NCBI GenBank assembly: GCA_003229235.1
Contig: QIIH01000032.1
Location: forward strand, 1 to 5,415
Direction of reading: 5' to 3'
DNA length: 5,415 bases
Origin: Flavobacteriales bacterium
GTDB lineage: Bacteria; Bacteroidota; Bacteroidia; Flavobacteriales; Flavobacteriaceae
Positions within the stretch are counted from its first letter, which is position 1. Every line of letters begins with the position of its first letter. Shown here piece by piece: positions 1-5,415 of this stretch. The notes beneath the pieces were generated by a model, which saw only the letters and a program-made list of their open reading frames with translations, was not told the origin of the DNA and ran no database searches. A program made the position numbers and the translations under genes.

Positions 1-24
1 CTTACTTGAGTTTATAAAACACCA

Positions 25-849
25 TCAATTTTTGGCTCCTAAACCGTAAGAAGTAACCGTAATTTTTTGATCCTTGGTTTGTTTTCTTATCTCAAGATTT
101 TTTTCGATCATCTCAGGTTTAACATAGCCTCTAGCGTGATCTAAATGCACACAAATAGCAGAATATCTAAGGTGTCTGGCTTTTATTCCAGTATTAAAAA
201 GGCGTTCGCCTAATTCGCGATCTTCTCCTCCGTACTGCATTCGCTCGTCAAAACCATTAGCTGTGACAATATCGTTCTTCCAACCCGAACTGTTATGACC
301 ATTCCAAGTTGCCTCGGTGGGTGTAATCCAATTGAGAAGCTTTTGTTTAAAAGTAGATGTGGTAAGCTTGTTATTTTTAAAAGAACTTTTTAACCCCTGT
401 TGTTTTAACCAAGCAACATCAAAGCAATTTCCATCTATAATGTTTTCTTGTGTAATATGTTTTGAAATATGCATTGGCAGCTTAAAATATCCTCCTGATA
501 AAAAATAGCCTTCTTCCTTATTGTCGATATGAGTTTGGATAAAATCGCTCCGCGGAATGCAATCGCCATCACTAAAAAGCAAATAGTTGCAGGAGCTAGT
601 CAAAATGGCCTTGTTTAAAATTTTTGTTTTTTGAAAACCGTCGTCTTCATGCCAAACATGAATAAGCCGATAATTAAATGAATCTTTAAACGAATCGATA
701 AGGTTCTTGGTTGTTTCGTCTGAACCATCATCGGCAATGATAAGCTCAAAATTTTTGTAAGATTGACATTCGTAACCCCATAGCACCTTTTGCAACCAAT
801 CGGGTTGGTTATAAGTGCTAATGATTACAGAAATTTGAGGCCCTTGCAT
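25..849 (-). CDS. GT2-family glycosyltransferase with galactosyltransferase-like C-terminal region
   Basis: This 274-residue protein probably moves a sugar from a nucleotide-sugar donor onto a surface glycan at the cytoplasmic side of the inner membrane. The N-terminal GT-A fold is clear: strand ISVIISTYN at residues 6-14, nucleotide-binding ADDGS at 39-43, and the metal-binding DXD as SDGD at 93-96. The second half has the pattern of transferases with a galactosyltransferase-like C-terminal region (Glyco_transf_7C type): WNGHNSS near 182-188, ANGFDE at 197-202 and GGEDRELGERL at 207-217, where the Glu-Asp pair is the likely catalytic/acceptor-site element. I see no signal peptide or membrane segment. 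The ATG at 849 is the only ATG, GTG or TTG in frame back to a stop at 880-882, and it sits five residues before the first strand, as is usual, so the start is well supported. The gene is divergent from the next glycosyltransferase across a 36-bp gap. Donor and acceptor cannot be told from sequence; LPS core or O-chain assembly is inferred from the neighbours. Confidence 0.93.
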   Translation of the reverse strand: MQGPQISVIISTYNQPDWLQKVLWGYECQSYKNFELIIADDGSDETTKNLIDSFKDSFNYRLIHVWHEDDGFQKTKILNKAILTSSCNYLLFSDGDCIPRSDFIQTHIDNKEEGYFLSGGYFKLPMHISKHITQENIIDGNCFDVAWLKQQGLKSSFKNNKLTTSTFKQKLLNWITPTEATWNGHNSSGWKNDIVTANGFDERMQYGGEDRELGERLFNTGIKARHLRYSAICVHLDHARGYVKPEMIEKNLEIRKQTKDQKITVTSYGLGAKN

Positions 850-853
850 AACG

Positions 854-861
854 CAAAAATA
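854..861 (-). promoter_or_regulatory. Candidate -7 element for the minus-strand glycosyltransferase
   Basis: Read on the minus strand, these bases are TATTTTTG, an exact match to TAnnTTTG. Only four bases separate the element from the ATG at 849, so a transcript starting at the usual distance would be leaderless or nearly so. No TTG lies 17-23 bases upstream on that strand; the nearest is 27 bases away, at 889-891. Either the -33 contact is weak, or the real promoter is elsewhere. Confidence 0.3.
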
Positions 862-870
862 GCTATTTTT
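855..870. repeat. 16-bp perfect palindrome between divergent glycosyltransferase genes
   Basis: AAAAATAGCTATTTTT is its own reverse complement, centred between 862 and 863, and fills nearly half of the 36-bp gap. It joins two back-to-back -7-like elements, TATTTTTG on the minus strand and TATTTTTA on the plus strand. It could be a symmetric bidirectional promoter core, an operator for a dimeric regulator, or both. The A/T-rich arms make a stable hairpin unlikely, so I do not read it as a terminator. Confidence 0.6.
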
Positions 871-885
871 AGACTTTAATTACTC

Positions 886-1647
886 ATGCAAAAATTAACA
901 GCACTATTAATTGTCTACAACGAAATTAATCACTTGCCAGCGGTGATCGATTCTGTTGCTTTTGCCAGCGAGATTATTGTTGTCGATTCGTTTAGTACAG
1001 ACGGTACTTACGAGGCGTTAATGGCAGATGCTCGGGTAACTGTTGTACAAAGAACTTTTGATCAATACGCTGCTCAGCGCACCTATGCAATTACCTTGGC
1101 TTCGCACGATTGGATATTGTTTGTTGATGCCGACGAACGCGTTTCGGAAGTGCTTAAGCAAGAGATTAAAACCGTATTAAATTTTGAAGACACTAAGGCT
1201 GCTTATTATTTTTATAGGCAGTTTTATTTTAAAGATAAACCACTTCGTTTTAGCGGGTTACAAACAGATAAAGTGTATCGCTTATTCGATAAAAATCGAG
1301 CGAACTACATTCCTCATAAAATTGTGCACGAAACCTTGCAAGTACAAGGGGAGTATGGGATTTTTAAAAATAAGCTCGACCACTACTTTTATCAAGATTA
1401 TCACGATTATCGCCAGCGTATGGTTGCATATGGCAAACTGAAAGGGAAAGAATTATTTGAACAAAAAAAAACGTTCAGCCTGCTTAAACTTTGGTTTAAA
1501 CCTCTTTATAAATTTATAACTCATTTTATTATCCGCTTGGGCATTCTGGACGGTAAAAAAGGCTGGATTATCAGTAAACTTAACGCCTTGAGTGTTACAG
1601 AACGATATAAAGAATTGCGTAGGCTACAATCACTTCCGCCAGAATAG
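886..1647 (+). CDS. GT2-family glycosyltransferase, WaaE/LgtF (LPS core) type
   Basis: This 253-residue enzyme is of the compact GT2 type that includes the LPS inner-core glucosyltransferases WaaE/KdtX and LgtF. The nucleotide-binding strand LTALLIVYNE is at residues 4-13, followed by the family signature VDSFSTDGT at 33-41, QRTYAI at 64-69, and the DXD as VDADE at 80-84. The HKIVHE motif at 144-149 is also typical. Near the C-terminus a basic, hydrophobic stretch with LGILDGKKGW resembles the conserved tail of this group and may rest on the inner face of the membrane. Length is normal for the family (about 250). The ATG at 886 begins directly before the first strand and there is no Shine-Dalgarno sequence. 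The gene is divergent from the GT2 gene to the left and converges on the kinase gene, overlapping its 3' end by 18 bp. Addition of a hexose to a core heptose or Kdo residue is a family-based inference; the exact sugar is unknown. Confidence 0.93.
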   Translation: MQKLTALLIVYNEINHLPAVIDSVAFASEIIVVDSFSTDGTYEALMADARVTVVQRTFDQYAAQRTYAITLASHDWILFVDADERVSEVLKQEIKTVLNFEDTKAAYYFYRQFYFKDKPLRFSGLQTDKVYRLFDKNRANYIPHKIVHETLQVQGEYGIFKNKLDHYFYQDYHDYRQRMVAYGKLKGKELFEQKKTFSLLKLWFKPLYKFITHFIIRLGILDGKKGWIISKLNALSVTERYKELRRLQSLPPE

Positions 1648-2388
1648 GAATTTCTTTTTTAGACGTACCTTTCTGTGGTACTTTTCTTGAAATTTTTGCA
1701 CTAAGTCCCACATTGGATTAAAAACCTCATCGTACGAAAGCCCTGCTAGATTTGCATATTCGTCGCTCATAACAGCTACCATATCTTCTTTAGGTGAAAG
1801 GCGCGCAAAGTTGGCAATACGCTCTTCGATGTTAAGATGTTTAAAGGTCATTCTGTTAAGGTCAACCAAATAAAAACAGTAGCCTTCTGTAGTCTTTGTT
1901 ATAAGTGTATTACCTGGTGAATGGTCTTTAAACAAAACACCAGCTTCGTGCAAACGATACGTAAATTTTGTAAAAGCTCTGAGTATTATTTCGTGTTCTG
2001 GATAGTTTGGGTCGTGTACCAGCTCGCGAAAGGTCAAATCACAATCCAAATGCTCGCTCACATAATAGCTATCTCTAAAACCAATTGCCGAACTATTCTC
2101 GGCATAAGCAATGGGCGTTGGGGTACCAATACCAAGCGACAATAGTTTTTGGCCATAGGTATAGGAGCGCTCAGCCTTAGACGATCTAACAAATTTGTAG
2201 GCCAAAGCATTTATGAGATTGGGATTCTTAAATCGCTTGATATTTATTTTAGTATCGTTGAGCTCAAAGAGTTTAATCGTGTTGCGATCTCCATCGCCAA
2301 AAAGCTCGCCGGTAGTATCAAAATTACGAAGCATCGCAACAATGGCTTCGTATTCTTTGGCGTATTCTCCCTGAACAATTAACTTCAT
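1630..2388 (-). CDS. Lipopolysaccharide kinase-like protein (Kdo kinase/WaaP/InaA superfamily)
   Basis: This 252-residue protein has a compact protein-kinase-like fold of the Kdo/WaaP family, which phosphorylates sugars of the LPS inner core using ATP in the cytoplasm. Landmarks are the ATP-anchoring lysine K51 in INIKRFK, the helix-C glutamate E73 in SKAERSY, a hinge region near SEHLD (111-115), the catalytic loop FKDHSPGN at 153-160 with D155 as base and N160 as metal ligand, and the DFG-equivalent VDLNR at 175-179 with D176. The glycine-rich loop (about 27-37) is degenerate, as is common in this superfamily. Length matches complete family members. Many Bacteroidota carry a single phosphorylated Kdo, so a KdkA-like role is attractive, but I give no symbol because the substrate is not readable. 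A non-LPS small-molecule or protein substrate is possible. The start at ATG 2388 lies just downstream of a good TTG-N18-TATTTTTG promoter. The 3' end overlaps the convergent glycosyltransferase gene. Confidence 0.88.
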   Translation of the reverse strand: MKLIVQGEYAKEYEAIVAMLRNFDTTGELFGDGDRNTIKLFELNDTKINIKRFKNPNLINALAYKFVRSSKAERSYTYGQKLLSLGIGTPTPIAYAENSSAIGFRDSYYVSEHLDCDLTFRELVHDPNYPEHEIILRAFTKFTYRLHEAGVLFKDHSPGNTLITKTTEGYCFYLVDLNRMTFKHLNIEERIANFARLSPKEDMVAVMSDEYANLAGLSYDEVFNPMWDLVQKFQEKYHRKVRLKKKFLFWRK

Positions 2389-2407
2389 AAATCAACTTAA
2401 GATTTTA

Positions 2408-2436
2408 CAAAAATACGTTTAATAATTCGTTTGCAA
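2408..2436 (-). promoter_or_regulatory. Candidate Bacteroidota promoter for the LPS kinase-like gene
   Basis: On the minus strand, TTG (2436-2434) is followed after 18 bases by TATTTTTG (2415-2408), an exact match to the TAnnTTTG -7 element with normal spacing. Transcription would start close to 2402-2404, giving a leader of about 15 bases before the ATG at 2388. This is the best promoter match in the window, but it is a motif call only. Confidence 0.55.
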
Positions 2437-2444
2437 CCTGCAAA
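2430..2444. repeat. Inverted repeat in the kinase/GT4 divergent promoter region
   Basis: TTTGCA and TGCAAA form perfect 6-bp arms around a 3-base ACC spacer. The repeat covers the candidate -33 elements of both divergent promoters, a plausible place for an operator. It may also be a by-product of having TTG-type elements on both strands. No flanking copy of the repeat was seen elsewhere in the window. Confidence 0.45.
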
Positions 2445-2457
2445 AAAGATACCTTTA
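2430..2457 (+). promoter_or_regulatory. Weak candidate promoter for the GT4-tsaC-cca run
   Basis: TTTG at 2430-2433 is followed after 16 bases by TACCTTTA at 2450-2457, one mismatch from TAnnTTTG. The spacing is one base or more shorter than usual. Transcription would begin near 2462-2464, about 18 bases before the TTG start codon at 2481. It overlaps the -33 region of the divergent kinase promoter, so the two would compete or share a regulator. The call is weak and depends on position between divergent genes. Confidence 0.3.
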
Positions 2458-2480
2458 AAGCTCTTAATAACCCGCCAGTT

Positions 2481-3545
2481 TTGAAGCGAATATTTTTAGA
2501 GACACATAATCTTAAAAACGCCTTTACAGGCTTTGGGCAGTTTAATCTGCACTTGCTCCGAGGCCTTAAAAACTGTGATGATCCAGCCTTAAAATTTGTC
2601 GTTCACAGCAAGGACATCGTCTCTCTCAAAAACGAATTTGGTGATTTTTTTGAATACAAATACTATTTGAGTTTACGCCGATACGATTGGGCCCAAATAA
2701 GAAGTCGATACGATCTTTGGCATTCGGTAAACCAAAGCACAAAAATTGAACCCAAGCGAGATTTACCTTATGTTTTGACGGTTCATGATGTAAACTTTAT
2801 AGCCGAAATCTCTTCTAACTTAGAGCATCCTTGCAACATCGCATTTAAGAAAAAATTGGCGAGAGCAAACGCTATTACTTATATTTCTGAATTTGCCAAA
2901 GCCTCAACTCATCAACATTTTAATGTCCCTGATGTTCCAGAAACGGTAATTTTAAATGGCAACCCATCTCAAGAAGCGATCAATTTAGATGGCTATTTTC
3001 CTAAAAATTATCCAAAGGGAAAGTACTTGTTCACTATTGGTGAATTTTGGGAACGTAAAAATTTTCATCTTTTGGTAGAAATGCTTGAACATCTACCTGA
3101 ATATAGTTTGATTATTGCTGGCAATAATGAAAGAGAATATGGGCAAAAAGTAAAACGAACAATCTCAGATTTAGGTCTAGGCGATCGAGTAATGCTAGCC
3201 GGTCGAATTAGCGAAAAAGACAAACAATACTATCTACAAAACAGTGATGCATTTTTGTTCCCTTCGCTGCGCGAGGGCTTTGGGCTTCCTCCAATCGAAG
3301 CCATGAGATTTGGAACTCCAATTTTTTTGGCACACAGAACTTCATTGCCAGAAGTAGGAGGCGATGTTGCGTATTATTGGCATGATTTAGAGCCTAAAAA
3401 AATGGCTGAAGTATTTTTACAAGGCATGGATTCCTACTATAATGACCACCTAATAAATACGAAGAAATTAGTAGAAAGAGCCGCAAGTTTTGATTGGAAC
3501 AAAGCTGCAAAAGAATATATTAAAGTGTATAAATCTGTACTATGA
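2481..3545 (+). CDS. GT4-family (group 1) glycosyltransferase
   Basis: This 354-residue protein has the two-domain GT-B layout of retaining GT4 transferases. The N-terminal acceptor domain opens with KRIFLETHN and the loop TGFGQFN at 16-22, followed by TVHDVNF at 100-106 and YISEFAK at 134-140. The C-terminal nucleotide-sugar domain starts with FTIGEFWERKN, where R192 and K193 are the usual donor-phosphate contacts. It ends with the EX7E motif in REGFGLPPIE, glutamates 265 and 273. The start is TTG at 2481: the frame is open back to a stop at 2388-2390 but holds no ATG, GTG or other TTG, and the family N-terminus begins exactly here. There is no Shine-Dalgarno sequence. The stop overlaps the start of tsaC in ATGA, suggesting one transcript and coupled translation. 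Together with the GT2 genes and the kinase it probably extends the LPS core or a related surface glycan; the sugar cannot be named. Confidence 0.93.
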   Translation: MKRIFLETHNLKNAFTGFGQFNLHLLRGLKNCDDPALKFVVHSKDIVSLKNEFGDFFEYKYYLSLRRYDWAQIRSRYDLWHSVNQSTKIEPKRDLPYVLTVHDVNFIAEISSNLEHPCNIAFKKKLARANAITYISEFAKASTHQHFNVPDVPETVILNGNPSQEAINLDGYFPKNYPKGKYLFTIGEFWERKNFHLLVEMLEHLPEYSLIIAGNNEREYGQKVKRTISDLGLGDRVMLAGRISEKDKQYYLQNSDAFLFPSLREGFGLPPIEAMRFGTPIFLAHRTSLPEVGGDVAYYWHDLEPKKMAEVFLQGMDSYYNDHLINTKKLVERAASFDWNKAAKEYIKVYKSVL

Positions 3546-4102
3546 CCCAAGAAATCTCAAATGCTATAGAAGTCCTTAAAAAAGGAGGTCTTATTCTCTA
3601 TCCTACCGATACGCTTTGGGGTATTGGCTGTGATGCTACTAATTTTGAAGCTGTAGAAAAAATATATGCTTTAAAAAAACGTACCGAATCTAAAGCGATG
3701 ATTTGCTTAGTTTCTAATTTTAAAATGCTCGAACAATATGTGCAATACGTACCAGAAGTGGCTTACGACATCCTTAAATATAGTAGCAAACCAACTACAA
3801 TCGTATATGACGGACCCGTACATTTAGCAACCAATCTAATTCCAGAAGACGATACGATTGGTGTACGAGTGGTAAATCATGAATTTTGCACATCTTTAAT
3901 ACGAGCCTTTAAAAAACCTATCGTCTCTACTTCTGCAAATATAACAGGCAATCCTTCTCCAAAAGGCTATCAACAAATCTCTAAAGAGATTTTGGAAGGC
4001 GTAGACTATGTCGTAAATTTGCATCGCACAAAAAATTCTGGGCCAGCTTCGAGCGTTATTAAGCTTAACGCAAGCGGCCAAGTAAGCGTGATTCGCAAAT
4101 AA
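3542..4102 (+). CDS. tsaC: Threonylcarbamoyl-AMP synthase, single-domain TsaC/Sua5/YrdC type
   Basis: The 186-residue product makes L-threonylcarbamoyl-AMP from threonine, bicarbonate and ATP. The TsaB/TsaD/TsaE machinery then transfers the group to A37 of ANN-decoding tRNAs to give t6A. YrdC-fold landmarks are all present: KKGGLILYPTDTLWGIG at 13-29 with the PTDT substrate loop, the basic IYALKKR segment at 41-47 with K51, KPTTIV at 83-88, and STSANITGNPSP at 129-140. The chain stops soon after the YrdC domain, so it is the short TsaC form, without the extra C-terminal domain of Sua5. Its ATG overlaps the stop of the GT4 gene by 4 bp, and its TAA touches the ATG of the CCA-enzyme gene. This suggests co-transcription from upstream of the glycosyltransferase, unless an internal promoter exists that I could not see. 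As t6A is broadly needed, the gene is probably important for growth. Confidence 0.95.
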   Translation: MTQEISNAIEVLKKGGLILYPTDTLWGIGCDATNFEAVEKIYALKKRTESKAMICLVSNFKMLEQYVQYVPEVAYDILKYSSKPTTIVYDGPVHLATNLIPEDDTIGVRVVNHEFCTSLIRAFKKPIVSTSANITGNPSPKGYQQISKEILEGVDYVVNLHRTKNSGPASSVIKLNASGQVSVIRK

Positions 4103-5415
4103 ATGTCTGAACAAACTACATATAAAGAAGCTTTAACTAATCCTATTTTTTCTGTTTTAGCAAAGGCTTCGGCTCAGCTTGGCGTAGAGAGTTTTGTTAT
4201 AGGTGGTTTTGTAAGAGATTTTATTCTCAAGCGTGGCTCACCTAAAGATATAGATATTGTAGCGCTTGGCAGCGGAATAGATTTAGCAAATAAAGTAGCC
4301 TCTTTATTGCCAGAAAAACCAAAGGTTTCAATCTTTAAGACCTACGGAACTGCTATGATCAAAACAGGAAATATCGAACTCGAATTTGTTGGTGCTCGAA
4401 AAGAAAGCTATACAGAAGACAGTCGCAATCCAGCAGTAGAAGGCGGAACCTTAACCGATGATCAAAACCGACGAGATTTCACCATCAATGCCCTAGCATT
4501 AAGCCTACAAGAAGATAGTTTTGGGCAATTGCTCGATCCCTTTAACGGAATTCAAGATTTAAAAGACAAACGTATCCGGACTCCCCTAGATCCTGATATT
4601 ACCTTTAAAGACGATCCTTTGCGAATGATGCGTGCAATCAGATTTGCTACTCAATTGCAGTTTGTTATTCAACCAGAAGCAATCGCAGCATTAACAGAAC
4701 ATAACGAGCGAATTAACATTATTACCAACGAACGCATCGTAGACGAGCTACACAAAATTTTAGCCTCGCCAAAACCCTCAATAGGATTTGAATTGCTGCT
4801 TAAAACGGATTTGCTGGCCCATATAATGCCAGAATTACTGGCATTACAAGGCATAGAGGAGGTAGAAGGACAAACCCATAAAGACAATTTTTGGCACACC
4901 TTAGAAGTTGTAGATAATATCGCCCAAACTACAGACAACTTATGGCTCAGATGGGCGGCATTGCTCCACGACATAGGCAAGGCGCCTACCAAAAAGTTTA
5001 CAAAAACTAACGGCTGGACCTTTCACAATCACGAATTTGTAGGCGCAAAAATGGTGTACAAACTTTTTAAACGCCTTAGAATGCCTCTTAATGACAAAAT
5101 GAAGTTTGTTCAGAAATTAGTTTATATGAGTTCGCGTCCTATTGCTTTAGCAAACGATGTTACAGACAGCGCTGTTAGACGATTAGTGTTTGATGCCGGC
5201 GATTATATAGACGATTTAATGACGCTATGTGAAGCAGATATTACTACAAAAAACCCGAAGAAATTTAAGCGTTATCACGACAACTTTAAAAAAGTAAGAG
5301 AAAAGATAGTAACGGTAGAAGAACAAGATCGCGTGCGAAATTTTCAGCCTCCGGTAACTGGCCAAGAAATTATGAAAACTTTTAATATTGGGCCCTCTCG
5401 CGAAATTGGCATCAT
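4103..5415 (+). CDS. cca: CCA tRNA nucleotidyltransferase with HD domain (3' end beyond window)
   Basis: This open frame begins at the ATG directly after the tsaC stop and runs without a stop to the window edge, giving 437 residues. Family members in this phylum are near 470-480, so only a short tail is missing. The enzyme adds or repairs the 3' CCA of tRNA from CTP and ATP. The class II nucleotidyltransferase head shows IGGFVRD at 33-39 and the metal-binding pair D49/D51 in KDIDIV, then RRDFTINAL at 123-131 (nucleotide-selecting region), DPFNGIQDL at 145-153 and DDPLRMMRAIRFA at 170-182. ERIVDELHKIL at 210-220 matches the RNA-binding segment of poly(A)-polymerase-like enzymes. An HD phosphohydrolase-like domain follows: H265 in NFWHTLEVV, LLHDIGK at 287-293 with H289 and D290, HNHE at 308-311 and a distal D379 in CEADI. 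A pure poly(A) polymerase role is less likely, given the HD domain and phylum. No Shine-Dalgarno sequence precedes the start. Confidence 0.95.
   Translation, partial: MSEQTTYKEALTNPIFSVLAKASAQLGVESFVIGGFVRDFILKRGSPKDIDIVALGSGIDLANKVASLLPEKPKVSIFKTYGTAMIKTGNIELEFVGARKESYTEDSRNPAVEGGTLTDDQNRRDFTINALALSLQEDSFGQLLDPFNGIQDLKDKRIRTPLDPDITFKDDPLRMMRAIRFATQLQFVIQPEAIAALTEHNERINIITNERIVDELHKILASPKPSIGFELLLKTDLLAHIMPELLALQGIEEVEGQTHKDNFWHTLEVVDNIAQTTDNLWLRWAALLHDIGKAPTKKFTKTNGWTFHNHEFVGAKMVYKLFKRLRMPLNDKMKFVQKLVYMSSRPIALANDVTDSAVRRLVFDAGDYIDDLMTLCEADITTKNPKKFKRYHDNFKKVREKIVTVEEQDRVRNFQPPVTGQEIMKTFNIGPSREIGI

Larger units (their letters stand above)
844..871 (+). promoter_or_regulatory. Candidate Bacteroidota promoter for the plus-strand glycosyltransferase
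   Basis: A TTG at 844-846 is followed after 17 bases by TATTTTTA at 864-871, which matches the Bacteroidota -7 consensus TAnnTTTG at all fixed positions except the last. Transcription would start near 877-879, leaving a leader of under 10 bases before the ATG at 886. The TTG lies inside the first codons of the divergent gene. The call rests on motif match and position only; AT-rich DNA yields such matches fairly often. Confidence 0.45.

Noticed and set aside
1..24. Left-edge sequence downstream of the minus-strand GT2 gene
   Set aside because: Too short to assign; no start codon, stem-loop with T-run or repeat can be supported.
317..508. Plus-strand open frame of 63 codons opposite the first GT2 gene
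   Set aside because: Antisense to the middle of a well-supported glycosyltransferase; its Cys/Phe-rich sequence has no recognisable feature.
1184..1441. Plus-strand open frame of 85 codons in another frame of the second GT2 gene
   Set aside because: It overlaps the DXD-to-HKIVHE part of the enzyme in a shifted frame and has no family features, so it is not a gene or a frameshift remnant.
1665..1690. Possible plus-strand terminator: GTACC, 7-base loop, GGTAC, then TTTTCTT, 18 bases past the stop of the GT2 gene
   Set aside because: The stem has only five pairs, the T-run is interrupted, and the bases code for the conserved basic C-terminal part of the convergent kinase. Too weak to call.
1921..2382. 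Two plus-strand open frames (1921-2145 and 2149-2382) opposite the kinase gene
   Set aside because: Both are antisense to conserved kinase residues and have no family features; they reflect codon bias on the opposite strand.
3582..3589. Perfect Shine-Dalgarno-like AAGGAGGT inside tsaC
   Set aside because: No ATG, GTG or TTG follows at a useful distance, the bases encode the conserved KKGG segment of the YrdC domain, and genes here do not appear to use Shine-Dalgarno sequences. It is best explained by codon content.
3896..4114. Open frame of 72 codons on the minus strand across the tsaC-cca junction
   Set aside because: Antisense to conserved tsaC motifs including STSAN, with no promoter or recognisable domain.
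4669..4992. Open frame of 107 codons on the minus strand
   Set aside because: It lies wholly antisense to the clearly coding HD/RNA-binding part of the CCA enzyme, and its composition (Ser- and Cys-rich) resembles no known domain.

Overview
The window looks like chromosomal DNA from a member of the Bacteroidota, most likely the class Flavobacteriia. Three things point there. The DNA is AT-rich. None of the six starts has a purine-rich Shine-Dalgarno sequence in front of it. The short gaps between divergent genes carry TAnnTTTG-type -7 elements with upstream TTG -33 elements, which is the promoter style of this phylum. The protein set (a Kdo/WaaP-like kinase among glycosyltransferases, a single-domain TsaC, and a CCA-adding enzyme with an HD domain) agrees. 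Genus and species cannot be read from this stretch.

Layout, left to right: a GT2 glycosyltransferase on the minus strand (25-849); a 36-bp divergent gap with a 16-bp perfect palindrome; a second GT2 glycosyltransferase of the WaaE/LgtF type on the plus strand (886-1647); a lipopolysaccharide-kinase-like protein on the minus strand (1630-2388), whose 3' end overlaps the previous gene by 18 bp; a 92-bp divergent gap with promoter-like elements and a small inverted repeat; then three tightly packed plus-strand genes. These are a GT4 glycosyltransferase with a TTG start (2481-3545), the threonylcarbamoyl-AMP synthase TsaC (3542-4102, 4-bp ATGA overlap) and a CCA tRNA nucleotidyltransferase (4103 to the window edge, no gap, 3' end cut off). 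Bases 1-24 are the only other sequence outside genes. No gene, RNA or clear terminator can be called there. No stretch of 300 bases lacks a gene.

The first four genes form a small surface-glycan group. Three transferases and a sugar kinase of the Kdo-kinase superfamily fit assembly and phosphorylation of the lipopolysaccharide core, although exact donors and acceptors cannot be read from sequence. The last two genes are housekeeping tRNA enzymes: TsaC starts t6A synthesis at position 37 of ANN-decoding tRNAs, and Cca builds or repairs the 3' CCA end. They appear to ride on the transcript of the GT4 gene. The first four genes alternate strand at every step, so the glycan group cannot be one operon.

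I see no evidence of a new defence, mobile or signalling system, tRNA/rRNA gene, CRISPR array or insertion sequence. The points most worth a second look are the two compact divergent promoter regions, the overlapping convergent 3' ends, and the coupling of a glycosyltransferase to two tRNA-maturation genes.
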